From Deltaproteobacteria bacterium (lineage in GTDB: Bacteria; Desulfobacterota_B; Binatia; UBA9968), in the NCBI GenBank assembly GCA_005879255.1, contig VBKY01000273.1, positions 6,754-27,459 of the forward strand: a stretch of DNA of 20,706 nt, in the 5' to 3' direction. The notes beneath the pieces are model-generated. The model worked only from the letters and a program-made list of their open reading frames with translations. It did no database searches and was not told where the DNA came from. Of this stretch, positions 6,535 to 14,673 are shown piece after piece. Numbering within the stretch: the stretch's first letter is position 1; each line of letters begins with the position of its first letter. The translations under genes were made by a program, and so were the position numbers.

Positions 6535-7800
6535 CTAAAGCGCTCGAATGGCGGGAATGCGCCAGGCGACGAACAGTGTCAGAGCAATGACGATGGCTCC
6601 CATGGTCGCCACGGTTAGCGGTGCGCCGATGAAGTGCGCCGTCGTGCCGGCGAACAGTGCGCCGAGCGGCATGAAGCCCCGGTCGAGCATGTAAAGACTC
6701 AAAACACGGCCGCGCAGTTCGTCCGGTACGACCAATTGAAGCATCGTAGCCGTGCTGGCGAGAAAGAACATTTGAAACGCGCCGACGATCACCAAAGTCA
6801 CGAGCGCGAGGGGAAACCAGGTGATCTGAGAAAAGAAAATCAGAAATCCGCCGAGAACCACGATACTGCCGACCAGCAGCAGACCCTGGCGTCTGACGCG
6901 ATGTCCGAGCGACGCCAGCGTCAGCACGGCGATAACCGCGCCGATGCCAGGGGCGGCCATCAATAGGCCCAATCCTTCGGGACCAATCTTGAGTACGTCT
7001 TTCTGAAACACAGGCATCAGCGTTTGATACGGCACGGCGAAAACGCGCGGCACATAAGCGAGCGTCAGCAGCGCTAGCACAGCCGGCGTGGACCAGACGT
7101 AGGCGAAGCCTTCCTTGAGATTGGCAAGCGCGGTGTCGCGCTTGGCCTCGGCGCGATGGGGCGGGACATGCATGAGATAGATCATCGCCAGCACGCCGGA
7201 GTAAGCGATGGCTTGGACAAAGAAATTGTCCGCGGCGCCAAACCAGGCGATCAGGCCGCCGCCGAGTGCCGGACCGATGACTTTCATCAAGTTAAAGCCG
7301 CCGGAGTTGAGGGCAACGGCGTTGGCCAGATCTTCCTTCGGCACCACGTTGGGGATCATGCTCATGCGCACCGGTTCGGTAATTGTCCAGGCGATGCCCG
7401 TGATCAGGGTGAAAAGAAAAATATGCCAGATACTTAAGTACGGTGAGGCGACCAGCGCGCCCATGGCGACAGCGGTGATGATCAACGCCCATTGGGTGTA
7501 GAGCAGCAATTTGCGCCGATCCATACGATCGGCGGCTACACCCGCCATTGGCCCCGTAAGTAGAAAAGGGGCCGCGCGCAGGCCGTTGAGCGCGCCGAGC
7601 AGAATCGAATTGCCGGTAAGATCATAAAGAAGCCAACCCAGAGTCACCTGTTGCACCCATTGACCGGCACTCATCATCAGTGTGCCGGTCCAAAGATAGC
7701 GGTAGTCTAGATGGCGGAGAGAAGAGAAAGTGTGAAAGCGAGACGACCGAGATGCGGGCTTTACCGGGGCGTCGACATGTTGTGTGAGTTCTTCTTCCAA
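6535..7800 (-). CDS. MFS transporter, EntS/MFS_3-like
   Basis: This 421-residue polytopic membrane protein has about twelve hydrophobic segments after a polar N-terminus of ~30 residues. The loop GVAADRMDRRK after the second segment is the MFS motif A. The opening FSSLRHLDYRYLWTG and the segment PVRMSMIPNVVPKEDLANAVAL are typical of the MFS_3 group, which includes enterobactin exporter EntS and macrolide-efflux-like proteins. Export of a small compound by proton antiport is therefore the best guess. The start is a TTG preceded by AAGGA at good spacing; no in-frame ATG with a better site was found. It is divergent from the substrate-binding protein gene at 8018 and lies 250 bases upstream of the methyltransferase pair on the same strand. 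The substrate is unknown. Confidence 0.8.
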   Translation of the reverse strand: MEEELTQHVDAPVKPASRSSRFHTFSSLRHLDYRYLWTGTLMMSAGQWVQQVTLGWLLYDLTGNSILLGALNGLRAAPFLLTGPMAGVAADRMDRRKLLLYTQWALIITAVAMGALVASPYLSIWHIFLFTLITGIAWTITEPVRMSMIPNVVPKEDLANAVALNSGGFNLMKVIGPALGGGLIAWFGAADNFFVQAIAYSGVLAMIYLMHVPPHRAEAKRDTALANLKEGFAYVWSTPAVLALLTLAYVPRVFAVPYQTLMPVFQKDVLKIGPEGLGLLMAAPGIGAVIAVLTLASLGHRVRRQGLLLVGSIVVLGGFLIFFSQITWFPLALVTLVIVGAFQMFFLASTATMLQLVVPDELRGRVLSLYMLDRGFMPLGALFAGTTAHFIGAPLTVATMGAIVIALTLFVAWRIPAIRAL

Positions 7801-7876
7801 TGAAATCCTTGCCGGAGCTGGACGGATTGTGCGGCGGTTGATCTATTTGTAGCAAGATTCGGCATCGGTTTCTAAT

Positions 7877-7975
7877 GAACCGGCTTCGTAGCTGTGAAAT
7901 TCTGGCATTATCACTACGCTTCCCAACTCCGTCATCGCGTGTTACAAGGCAGCCAATTCTCGATACAGCCGGTTC
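7877..7975. repeat. Widely spaced 9-base inverted repeat in a divergent intergenic region
   Basis: GAACCGGCT (7877-7885) and its exact complement AGCCGGTTC (7967-7975) lie between the divergent MFS and binding-protein genes. A nearer half-site CGGTT (7866-7870) also faces AACCG (7878-7882). The arrangement could be paired operator sites, but short inverted repeats also occur by chance. Confidence 0.25.
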
Positions 7976-8017
7976 GGCTCTCAGTGACGCTCTGCTCACC
8001 GAACAGGAGAGAGCCCC

Positions 8018-8890
8018 ATGAAGCAAATATTATTTGCGCTCGTCTTGGTCATCCAGCTGCCGTCGTCTGGACTCGCTCAGGAGCGCATAAAATTTCCCGT
8101 CGGCGTTTCATCCAAAGTACTCGGCTACGGCCATTTATGGGCCGCATGGCGGCGCGGCTATTTCGAAAGGGAGGGACTCGACGTCGAAGTCGTGTTGATG
8201 CGCGGCACGGCTCCGGCGGTTCAAGCGATGATCGCTGGATCGATCTCAGCGGGACTGCTTGCCAACGACGGTCCCATAGCGGCAGTGGAACAAGGGATGG
8301 ATATTGCGATGATCGCCGGCAGTAGCAAGCTCACTCACATGCTCATGGGCGGAAAGAACTATAAAACCTGGGAGGACTTGCGCGGCGCGACCATCGGCTC
8401 TTCGACGCTGACTTCGGGTACGGCGTTCGTTCTTCGGCGCGCGCTCAAGATCAAAGGGCTTGAATATCCGCGCGATTACAAACTGCTCAGCGTCGGCGGC
8501 ACCACATCATCTTTCGCCGCCATGGGCGCCGGGCAGATCGCCGCAGCCTTGCTCGCAGTCCCCAATGCCTTCCAGGCGCAGGACGCGGGCTTTAACGTGA
8601 TTGGGCGCATGGCCGACGTTTTTCCCACCTATCTTCTTTCGGCCTATTCCGTGCGGCGGAGCTGGGCGGAAAAAAACCGTCCGCGAGTCGTGCGTTTCCT
8701 AAAGGCTGTGTTGCAGGCCAAGAAATGGTTCGAGCAGGATAAGAAAGCCGCCGTCGAATTTCTTGCCCGGGAGTTTCAACTTACACCGACCCTAGCCGAG
8801 AAAGGTCTTGACTACTACTTGACAAATCAGGCCTGGCACCCCGAGCTGGAGATCGAAATGGACGGATTGAAAACCGTCGTCGATATTTAG
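8018..8890 (+). CDS. NitT/TauT-type ABC substrate-binding protein, C-terminus truncated by frameshift
   Basis: The ATG follows AGGAGA. Residues 1-21 form a Sec signal peptide (cleavage near LAQ/ERI). The mature part is an NMT1/SsuA-like periplasmic binding protein: HLWAAWRRGYFEREGLDVEVV is the usual first strand-helix unit, then IAGSISAGLLANDGP, KTWEDLRGATIG and FLKAVLQAKKWFEQDKKAAVEFL. The frame stops at 8888-8890 after GLKTVVDI. The expected tail of the family is still encoded one base out of frame just downstream (separate entry). Only the final helix region is lost, so a stable protein may still be made. No ATPase or permease is adjacent; the nearest partners are at 11837 and 13640. The ligand is not readable from sequence. 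Confidence 0.75.
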   Translation: MKQILFALVLVIQLPSSGLAQERIKFPVGVSSKVLGYGHLWAAWRRGYFEREGLDVEVVLMRGTAPAVQAMIAGSISAGLLANDGPIAAVEQGMDIAMIAGSSKLTHMLMGGKNYKTWEDLRGATIGSSTLTSGTAFVLRRALKIKGLEYPRDYKLLSVGGTTSSFAAMGAGQIAAALLAVPNAFQAQDAGFNVIGRMADVFPTYLLSAYSVRRSWAEKNRPRVVRFLKAVLQAKKWFEQDKKAAVEFLAREFQLTPTLAEKGLDYYLTNQAWHPELEIEMDGLKTVVDI

Positions 8891-8891
8891 A

Positions 8892-8954
8892 CCGGAAAAA
8901 TACGTCGATCAGAGTTACCTAAAACAGGCACTGAAAGAGCTGGGCTGGAAATGA
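8892..8954 (+). pseudogene. Frameshifted C-terminal tail of the preceding binding protein
   Basis: In the frame one base ahead of the upstream gene, 8892-8954 reads PEKYVDQSYLKQALKELGWK followed by TGA. This is the usual ending of NitT/TauT-type binding proteins of this kind (KYVDxSYLxxALKELGW). Homologues normally carry a linker of some ten residues between the VVDI helix and this tail. A small deletion that changed the frame is therefore more likely than a single-base slip. Confidence 0.75.
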
Positions 8955-9072
8955 CCGTTCAACAAACCAAATTCATTGGTTCTTTGAAAACGTTGATAGC
9001 GAGATCGCACATGGGGCGCGGCAAATGCGGCTACCCCATTTGAAGCCTAACCCCTAACCTCGGGCGATTATC

Positions 9073-9462
9073 TTACCGGCCGTAAACTTCCACTCTCCCT
9101 TTACCCTCTCGACGGTTGATGCTGCGATAGTTGAAATCGATTTGCTTGATCACTCTTCGTTCGCCAGGAAGATCTATCGTCTGACTACCTGATCCTTGGG
9201 CAAACCGGTGTCGTAGTTTTGGGTTGAATTTCTGGTTATTACCGAAGGTTACCACCATGTTGGAAATTTCGATCGGCGCGTCTTTAACCTTTATCTGCAG
9301 CTGCTTGTATTTACCTTCGTTGCGCCCGACTTCGATCCGATCATGGTCGCCTCTGAAGTCGACTTCACGCTCGCCCAAGCGTTCCCATCCAGAAGCCCTG
9401 CTTGCCAGTCCACTTGCCAGCAAGCACAGTGCAAGTATTCCCAAGCTGAAATAGCGCCTCAT
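9073..9462 (-). CDS. Small secreted protein of unknown function
   Basis: This 129-residue protein has a clear signal peptide (MRRYFSLGILALCLLASGLA, cleavage probably near ASRASG). The mature ~105 residues are rich in alternating hydrophobic and charged residues, as in a small beta-sandwich: WERLGEREVDFRGDHDRIEV, KYKQLQIKVKDAPIEISNMV, then DLPGERRVIKQIDFNYRSI and a final GRVEVYGR. Related uncharacterised periplasmic proteins with WERLG at the mature start and VELxGR at the end occur in several proteobacterial groups, to my recollection. The function is unknown. The ATG follows GGGAGG. It converges on the binding-protein gene at 8018-8954 and is divergent from the amidohydrolase on its other side. 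Confidence 0.65.
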   Translation of the reverse strand: MRRYFSLGILALCLLASGLASRASGWERLGEREVDFRGDHDRIEVGRNEGKYKQLQIKVKDAPIEISNMVVTFGNNQKFNPKLRHRFAQGSGSQTIDLPGERRVIKQIDFNYRSINRREGKGRVEVYGR

Positions 9463-9642
9463 AGCACCTCCCTATTTTTTGGTGGAATTATGCCGAAAAC
9501 ATTTTTAGCATCGCTTGCCTTCGATTAAAGTTATGCAGCAAATCTCATACCTTGGTTCGGCAACGTGATTTATCGAATGAATTTCATCATTACCGGCTTC
9601 TTTGACGGTTCCAGGATAAGTAGTTTCCCGACATAGTCAGAA

Positions 9643-9659
9643 ATTACCGACATGGTAAT
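9643..9659. promoter_or_regulatory. Possible operator palindrome upstream of the amidohydrolase operon
   Basis: ATTACC (9643-9648) and GGTAAT (9654-9659) form a perfect 6-base dyad around GACAT. ATTACCG is found again at 9589-9595. It sits in the intergenic region between divergent genes, where an operator would be expected. An alternative early ATG at 9652 for the amidohydrolase would lie inside this dyad, which argues for the later start at 9769. Confidence 0.3.
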
Positions 9660-9768
9660 CACGATTCGATACATCCCGTTCGTGATCCTTCGAGTAGAAA
9701 ATCGCCGCGATTGGTGTATTGAATGTCGATTCAAATCCCGCTTGCATGTTTATGCGAGCAGCGGAAAC

Positions 9769-10749
9769 ATGATTATTGATCTACATTCCCATTTCTTTCC
9801 CATCGAGGCGCTACGGCATCCCGGAAAGTACGAAGAGCGCGCGCCGAAGATTTGTCTCGACAGTGACAAACTGTCCGTCACGTCCCAGATCGGCATGCGA
9901 GCGGGGCTCGGCGCGGGGGCGTACGATGCTGTGGCGCGAATCAAGGCGCTCGATGAAATGAATATAGATGTGCAGGCGATTTCGCCGTCGCCGATCTTAT
10001 TGTTCTATTGGGAGGAGGCGGCGGTGGCAGCGCACTTTTCGCGGAAGCAGAACGAGGCAATTCAATCGGTCGTCCAAAAGCATCCTGATCGTTTCGTCGG
10101 CTTTGGCAGCGTGCCATTGCAAAGCGTTGCGGACGCGGTGGCCATCGCTGAAGAGGCCAAAAACATGGGGCTCAAAGGGTTGGAGATCGGCAACTCGGTG
10201 GGTGACAAACCGCTCGATGACCCGAGCTTCGAGCCGTTCTTTGAGGCGGCGCAGCAACTGGATATGCTGCTATTCGTTCATCCCCTCGAAGGCGGCGTCG
10301 ACGTCGACGATCCGCTGATGCCGATTCTTGGCAACGTCCTTCAATTTACCTTTCGCACGACGATGATGATAGAGCGGATGATCTTGAAGGGCCTGTTCGA
10401 GAAGTATCCGAACCTGCGACTTTGCCTTTCGCATGGCGGCGGACTGCTCGCGTTCAATATCTGGCGTCTCGATCATTCCTATTCGCTCCGCGTCGATTTG
10501 AAAAAAGTCATCCCGCAGAAGCCCTCCGAGTATCTAAGACATTGTTACTTCGATTCGATCGTTCATTCCGTCGCGGCACTTCACTACTTGGTTCAAGTTG
10601 TCGGCGCGGACCGCGTCGTCGTTGGAACGGATTATCCGATGGCGATGGGCGATTTTGAGCCAGTGAGCAGGGTGAAGCAGCTCGACCTTACGGACGGCGA
10701 ACGAGAAAAAATTCTTGGCGGCAACGCAGCGCGAGCCTTGAATCTTTGA
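9769..10749 (+). CDS. Amidohydrolase-2 family metal-dependent hydrolase or decarboxylase
   Basis: The start chosen gives MIIDLHSHFFP, the usual N-terminus of the family; the frame stays open 39 codons further upstream, but that stretch is not family-like. The 326-residue protein is a TIM-barrel amidohydrolase of the ACMSD/2,6-dihydroxybenzoate decarboxylase group. Metal ligands are visible: His6 and His8 (DLHSH), His171 (LLFVHP), His222 (LSHGGG) and Asp288 (GTDYPMA). Typical family segments include HPDRFVGFGSVPLQ and LFEKYPNLRLCLSHGG. It probably hydrolyses or decarboxylates a small aromatic or carboxylic substrate in the cytoplasm. It is the first gene of a head-to-tail series with the ABC importer, 83 bases before the lipoprotein gene. 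The ribosome-binding site is weak (AGCGG). Confidence 0.8.
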   Translation: MIIDLHSHFFPIEALRHPGKYEERAPKICLDSDKLSVTSQIGMRAGLGAGAYDAVARIKALDEMNIDVQAISPSPILLFYWEEAAVAAHFSRKQNEAIQSVVQKHPDRFVGFGSVPLQSVADAVAIAEEAKNMGLKGLEIGNSVGDKPLDDPSFEPFFEAAQQLDMLLFVHPLEGGVDVDDPLMPILGNVLQFTFRTTMMIERMILKGLFEKYPNLRLCLSHGGGLLAFNIWRLDHSYSLRVDLKKVIPQKPSEYLRHCYFDSIVHSVAALHYLVQVVGADRVVVGTDYPMAMGDFEPVSRVKQLDLTDGEREKILGGNAARALNL

Positions 10750-10796
10750 AGCCAAGGCGATAATGCATCCGGTCCTGTGATCCATGAGGAGTGAAT

Positions 10797-10815
10797 CGCT
10801 AAACATCCGTTAGCG
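10797..10815 (+). other. Small hairpin before the lipoprotein gene
   Basis: CGCTAA (10797-10802) and TTAGCG (10810-10815) form a perfect 6-base-pair stem with a 7-base loop, just before the AGGAGA ribosome-binding site at about 10819-10824. There is no T-run, so it is not an intrinsic terminator. It might affect translation or mRNA stability, or be chance. Confidence 0.25.
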
Positions 10816-10832
10816 CGTAGGAGAATATCGAT

Positions 10833-11828
10833 ATGCAATTGACGCTGATCGCAGTTGTTTCGCTTTTTGTCGGTGGCTGCGCCACGATGCAGAGTAGAAG
10901 TCCAGCGGTCTCCATTCTTGTCGACCTGGATCCGGCGAGCGCCGAGCGCACGGTGATCGTCGAGAGCATTACCGCCGATAAGCAGGGTCGGCTCTATTTG
11001 CCGGACCGAGTTGCCGGGAATGTGCTTCGCGTTGAGCCCCAGGCTCCCAAACCGGTGGTGGTGGGGCGGATTGAGTCGCGGGAGATCAAAGGAAAAAAGG
11101 TCAACGCTGACCCGTCGGGTATTGCGTTCAACCCACAGGGCGATCTGTTTATTGCGGTCGGACCGTTCAGCGAAGTCGTGCGCATCCGGGCAAGCGAGCT
11201 CAATCCGGCAAAACCTGGAACCGCCCAAACGTTCGCCACCGGCACGGCCGGTGCCAACGGAATGGTATTTGACCGCCAAGGAAATCTTTTCGTGTCCGGC
11301 GGCGCAAGCGGGATCGTCTACCGAGTCGGCCCCAATGGGGGCGCTGAGCAACCGGCGGTTCAAATCGAAAAGCACACCCGCACACTTCCCGACGGCAAGA
11401 CGCAGCAGGCGACCGTCGCCAATGGTTTGGAAATCGATTCCAAAGGCGTACTTTATGTCGCCGATACGGCGCGTGGCGCGATCTGGAGAGTCGCGATCGG
11501 TGCCGACGGCAAAGGCGGCAAACCGACGCTATTGGCTCAGAGCCCGTTGCTCGAAGGCGCGGACGGCCTCGCTTTCGATCGCAATGGCAAGCTTTGGGTT
11601 GCGGCGAATGAGCGAAATGCCATCGTGACGGTTACGCCGGACGGGCAGGTGCAGGAGATCGCGAAGAATGGCAGCAGCGGTCCGCTCGAGTTTCCGGCTG
11701 CGATAGTCTTTGTCGGGGGCGCCGCTTATATCGCAAATTACGACACGCCGCGGCGCGACAACATGGATGCCAACGGCAAAACCGCTCTGGACGGCATCGG
11801 TGCCTCCATTGCTCAGATTAGCCCGTAG
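10833..11828 (+). CDS. Lipoprotein with a six-bladed beta-propeller (SMP-30/NHL-like)
   Basis: A short hydrophobic leader ends in a lipobox (LFVGGC, Cys16), so the protein is probably a lipoprotein on the outer side of the membrane. The 331 residues contain repeated blade motifs: PSGIAFNPQGDLFIA, NGMVFDRQGNLFVSG, NGLEIDSKGVLYVAD, DGLAFDRNGKLWVA and a final FPAAIVFVGGAAYIAN. These are typical of SMP-30/gluconolactonase, strictosidine-synthase-like or NHL propellers. The metal or catalytic residues of true gluconolactonases cannot be assigned confidently. The ATG follows AGGAGA. It lies directly before the ABC ATPase (8-base gap), so it may serve as a surface partner of the importer, either binding or hydrolysing the ligand. 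That role is inference from position. Confidence 0.75.
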   Translation: MQLTLIAVVSLFVGGCATMQSRSPAVSILVDLDPASAERTVIVESITADKQGRLYLPDRVAGNVLRVEPQAPKPVVVGRIESREIKGKKVNADPSGIAFNPQGDLFIAVGPFSEVVRIRASELNPAKPGTAQTFATGTAGANGMVFDRQGNLFVSGGASGIVYRVGPNGGAEQPAVQIEKHTRTLPDGKTQQATVANGLEIDSKGVLYVADTARGAIWRVAIGADGKGGKPTLLAQSPLLEGADGLAFDRNGKLWVAANERNAIVTVTPDGQVQEIAKNGSSGPLEFPAAIVFVGGAAYIANYDTPRRDNMDANGKTALDGIGASIAQISP

Positions 11829-11836
11829 GAATCGTC

Positions 11837-12613
11837 GTGGCTTTGCTCTCCATCGAAGGCGTCCGCAAAGAATATCAAGTCCGGGGTAAGAAAGTTTTGG
11901 CCTTGGACTCGGTCGATCTGACGATCGCCGAAGGGGAGTTCGTCACCATCGTCGGCCCGTCCGGCTGCGGCAAATCGACGCTGCTCAATCTGATCGTTGG
12001 GCTGTTGCGTTCGAGCATGGGGCGGGTGGTTTTTCGTGGCGCACCCATCGACGGCATCTGCACGAAAATCGGCTACGTGACGCAAAAAGACAATCTTCTG
12101 CCCTGGCGTACATTGGTCGCAAACGTCGAGATCGCATTGGAGCTTAAAGGGGTCGAAAAAGGCGTCCGGCGCGCACGAGCGCGGGAATTGATCGATCGAG
12201 TCGGCCTGAGCGGCTTTGAGGAGCATTATCCGCACGAGCTGTCGGGCGGCATGCGCCAGCGGGCCAATATTATTCGTACGCTGATTTACGATCCGGAATT
12301 GATTCTGATGGATGAGCCCTTCGGCCCGCTCGATGCGCAGACTAGCATCGTCGTGCAAGATCAGCTCCTAAAGCTTTGGTCCGCGTCCAAGAAAACAATT
12401 GTCTTCATCACTCATGATTTGATCGAGGCGATCACGCTGGCCGACCGTGTCGTGCTGATGAGCTCCCGGCCCGGCAGGATCAAATCCATCGAGAACGTCA
12501 AGATTCCGCGGCCCCGGGATGTATTCAGGATTTATGAGAGCCAAGAGTTCCGTGCCACGTATGAAAGGCTGTGGCAAGAATTGCGTCCTGAAGTAAAGTT
12601 GGCAGAAGCGTAG
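11837..12613 (+). CDS. ABC transporter ATPase, NitT/TauT family
   Basis: This 258-residue nucleotide-binding subunit has every motif in place: Walker A GPSGCGKST (40-48), Q-loop VTQKDNLLPW (81-90), signature LSGGMRQR (135-142), Walker B LILMDE (155-160), D-loop GPLD and switch His193 (FITHDL). The DNLLPW form of the Q-loop region is typical of the SsuB/TauB/NrtD group that powers import of sulfonates, nitrate/nitrite, cyanate, pyrimidine precursors and similar compounds. The start is GTG with only a weak ribosome-binding site (GGAATC), eight bases after the lipoprotein stop, so translation is probably coupled. It pairs with the binding protein and permease immediately downstream. Confidence 0.9.
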   Translation: MALLSIEGVRKEYQVRGKKVLALDSVDLTIAEGEFVTIVGPSGCGKSTLLNLIVGLLRSSMGRVVFRGAPIDGICTKIGYVTQKDNLLPWRTLVANVEIALELKGVEKGVRRARARELIDRVGLSGFEEHYPHELSGGMRQRANIIRTLIYDPELILMDEPFGPLDAQTSIVVQDQLLKLWSASKKTIVFITHDLIEAITLADRVVLMSSRPGRIKSIENVKIPRPRDVFRIYESQEFRATYERLWQELRPEVKLAEA

Positions 12614-12629
12614 ATAAGGAGATTTTCCT

Positions 12630-13643
12630 ATGAAGCCGTTGACGGCAATTTTTTTCTCAGCGCTTTGGTGTTTTGGCTGGTCGACTCTGCCGGTGAGCGC
12701 GCAGGCGCCGAGAAAAGTCAAAATGACGATCCCGGTCGTAGCGCACTCTATGACGCCGGTTTACATCGCCCAGAGCAAAGGTTTTTTTGCCGACGAAAAA
12801 CTTGATCTAGATATCACCTCTACAGGCGGTGGAGGCCCCGACATCCGAGCGCTGATCGCCGGCGATGTAGAATTCAGTTTCACGACTGGCGACAATGTTA
12901 TTCTGGCTCATCAAGAGGGCAAGAAGCTCATGATGGTCATGAGTGGCCTCAATAGAGTCTTCATCAATTGGGCGATGCACAAGGAGAGCGCCAAGACGAA
13001 GGGCGTCACCGAGTCGATGCCGCTGGCGGAGAAAATCAAGGCGCTCAAGGGCCTGACTGTCGGCGTCACGAATCCCGGAGCTCTGACGGCGCACCTCGCC
13101 GCCTTCGTCATTCGCAAAGCAGGGTATAACCCTCAACAAGACGTGCAGATCATTCCAATCGGCGCCGGTCCCACTTGGCTCGCCGCCTTGGAGAATCGCA
13201 AAGTGGATGTTGCTCTGACAGCGCCGCCAGTGCCGGAGACGGCGATAAGTCGCGGGTTCGCGATCATGTTCATCAACAACGCCAAAGGCGATGATCCGTC
13301 GATCCCGGAGTTTCTGATGGAAAATTTGATCGTCCGGCCCGAAACGGTGGTAAAAGATCCCGACCTGGTGCGCAGAATGGTGCGTGCGCTAACGAAGGCA
13401 AATCAATGGGCGCTCAAAAGCACGCCAGAACAAGTCGCTGACGCGCTGAAGCCGGCATTGGGCAAAACGCCGCCAGATCTGTTATTGGCCGGCGTCAATT
13501 CGGTACTCCCTGCGCTGAGCCCGGATGGCCGCACCAGCGAACGAAGCTTTCAGATCACTCAGGACATTCTCGAACAGGCGGGAATCTTGAAAAAACGCTC
13601 GCCCTACGCCGAGCTTGTGACCAATGAATTCTTAATGAAATGA
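12630..13643 (+). CDS. NitT/TauT-type ABC substrate-binding protein
   Basis: The ATG follows AAGGAG. A Sec signal peptide (cleavage near VSA/QAP, residue 24) precedes an NMT1/SsuA-like domain. Recognisable units are MTPVYIAQSKGFFADEKLDL, IRALIAGDVEFSFTTGDNV, IKALKGLTVGVTNPGALT, LAALENRKVDVALTAPPVP and PDLVRRMVRALTKANQWALK. It has 337 residues, a normal length for the family, and is intact, unlike the orphan homologue at 8018. It should capture the ligand in the periplasm for the permease whose start codon overlaps its stop (ATGA, 13640-13643). The ligand is not readable from sequence; in this family it ranges from sulfonates and nitrate to aromatic carboxylates. Confidence 0.85.
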   Translation: MKPLTAIFFSALWCFGWSTLPVSAQAPRKVKMTIPVVAHSMTPVYIAQSKGFFADEKLDLDITSTGGGGPDIRALIAGDVEFSFTTGDNVILAHQEGKKLMMVMSGLNRVFINWAMHKESAKTKGVTESMPLAEKIKALKGLTVGVTNPGALTAHLAAFVIRKAGYNPQQDVQIIPIGAGPTWLAALENRKVDVALTAPPVPETAISRGFAIMFINNAKGDDPSIPEFLMENLIVRPETVVKDPDLVRRMVRALTKANQWALKSTPEQVADALKPALGKTPPDLLLAGVNSVLPALSPDGRTSERSFQITQDILEQAGILKKRSPYAELVTNEFLMK

Positions 13644-14425
13644 TCGGCCGCGGACGTCTGTTTTTATACCGGCTCATTTTCGGTCTCGTCCTGCTGGCAT
13701 TTTGGGAGTTGAGCTCCGGCAGATTGATCGATCCCTTTTGGGTATCGAGTCCATCCAAGGTTTTCTTGTATCTCTACGAAGTATTCGCCGACGGATCGAT
13801 CTTCGGCCATCTGGCGATCACACTTTACGAGACCTTCAGCGGCTTTTTCATCGGCTCGATTTTCGGCATCGGCATCGGCTTTGTTCTCGGGAGGAAAGAA
13901 GTCCTGGCGGACATTCTAGACCCCTACGTCGTCGCCTTTAACGGCATTCCGCGCATCGCGCTGGCGCCGTTGTTCATTATCTGGTTCGGTATCGGTCCCA
14001 CCTCGAAGGTCATACTCGTGGTGAGCGTGGTATTTTTCTTAACCTTCTTTAATACGTTTGCCGGCGTCAAGAGTGTCGATGCGGAGCTAAAAAACGTCCT
14101 GCGCATCATGGGCGCGACGGAGCGCCAGGTTCTCATGAAAATCACGCTGCCGGCGATCGTGCCGTGGATCGCTACGGGGTTAAAGATCAGCCTGCCCTAT
14201 GCGATCGTCGCCGCTGTCGTCGGTGAATTCATCGCCGCAAGCAAGGGTCTCGGCTATTTGATTAACTACAACACGTCGCTTTTTTCGACGACCGGCGCGC
14301 TGGGTGGTATTTTGATTCTCGCTCTCGTTGTCGTCGTATGCAACGAAGCGATCAATCGCGCAGAAGCTTATCTACTCCGTTGGCGCCCGCGCGAAGAGCG
14401 AAAAGGCGAAGGGGAGTTGTATTGA
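13640..14425 (+). CDS. ABC transporter permease, NitT/TauT family
   Basis: This 261-residue inner-membrane protein has about six hydrophobic segments. It carries the BPD_transp_1 coupling loop around residues 151-180 (KNVLRIMGATERQVLMKITL followed by PAIVPWIATG), with the conserved Gly158. Other family marks are GIPRIALAPLFIIWFGIGP and AIVAAVVGEFIAASKGLGYL. It is of the SsuC/TauC/NrtB type. It overlaps the binding-protein gene by four bases, a strong sign of translational coupling, and closes the operon. The last ~15 residues are highly charged (RPREERKGEGE) and would lie in the cytoplasm. No clear terminator was seen directly after it. Confidence 0.9.
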   Translation: MIGRGRLFLYRLIFGLVLLAFWELSSGRLIDPFWVSSPSKVFLYLYEVFADGSIFGHLAITLYETFSGFFIGSIFGIGIGFVLGRKEVLADILDPYVVAFNGIPRIALAPLFIIWFGIGPTSKVILVVSVVFFLTFFNTFAGVKSVDAELKNVLRIMGATERQVLMKITLPAIVPWIATGLKISLPYAIVAAVVGEFIAASKGLGYLINYNTSLFSTTGALGGILILALVVVVCNEAINRAEAYLLRWRPREERKGEGELY

Positions 14426-14673
14426 CAAGCCCATCAGCGACCGCGACGTTTCGCGCCGTTTTCAGGGCGTTGGGTGACCACAACGTAAGGAATTATTTGA
14501 TATTAGGGCGGTTGCGCTCGTCAATTTCACGGCTCATACCGAGAGAGACTCAACGAATTTTTTTTCAAGGATTTTCTTAAAATGAATATCAGGCCCGCTG
14601 GTCGTGGCCTAGCTGCGGGGAATTCGCTGTCTACAGAAAGATGCTCCCAAAGATTTTCGATCAATTGCGCAAA
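14426..14673. other. Intergenic stretch with no recognised gene
   Basis: Between the permease and the amidohydrolase remnant no supported gene was found. A short plus-strand frame starting at the permease stop is Arg/Ser-rich without a family match and is rejected. A run of eight Ts near 14559-14567 lacks a preceding stable stem. Confidence 0.4.

Noticed and set aside
6634..7501. Several plus-strand frames within the MFS gene
   Set aside because: All are antisense to a clear 12-helix transporter and are rich in His, Arg and Asp, as expected from the complement of membrane protein codons.
9652..9768. Upstream start for the first amidohydrolase
   Set aside because: The extra 39 residues are Arg/Cys-rich and unlike the family, and the ATG lies inside a possible operator dyad; MIIDLHSH is the usual beginning.
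10632..11375. 247-codon minus-strand frame under the amidohydrolase and propeller genes
   Set aside because: Antisense to two well supported proteins; no ribosome-binding site or family match.
11813..12358. 181-codon minus-strand frame under the ABC ATPase
   Set aside because: The ATPase has all diagnostic motifs; the antisense frame is a GC-codon shadow.
14559..14567. T-run after the permease as an intrinsic terminator
   Set aside because: No stable stem-loop directly precedes the T-run.
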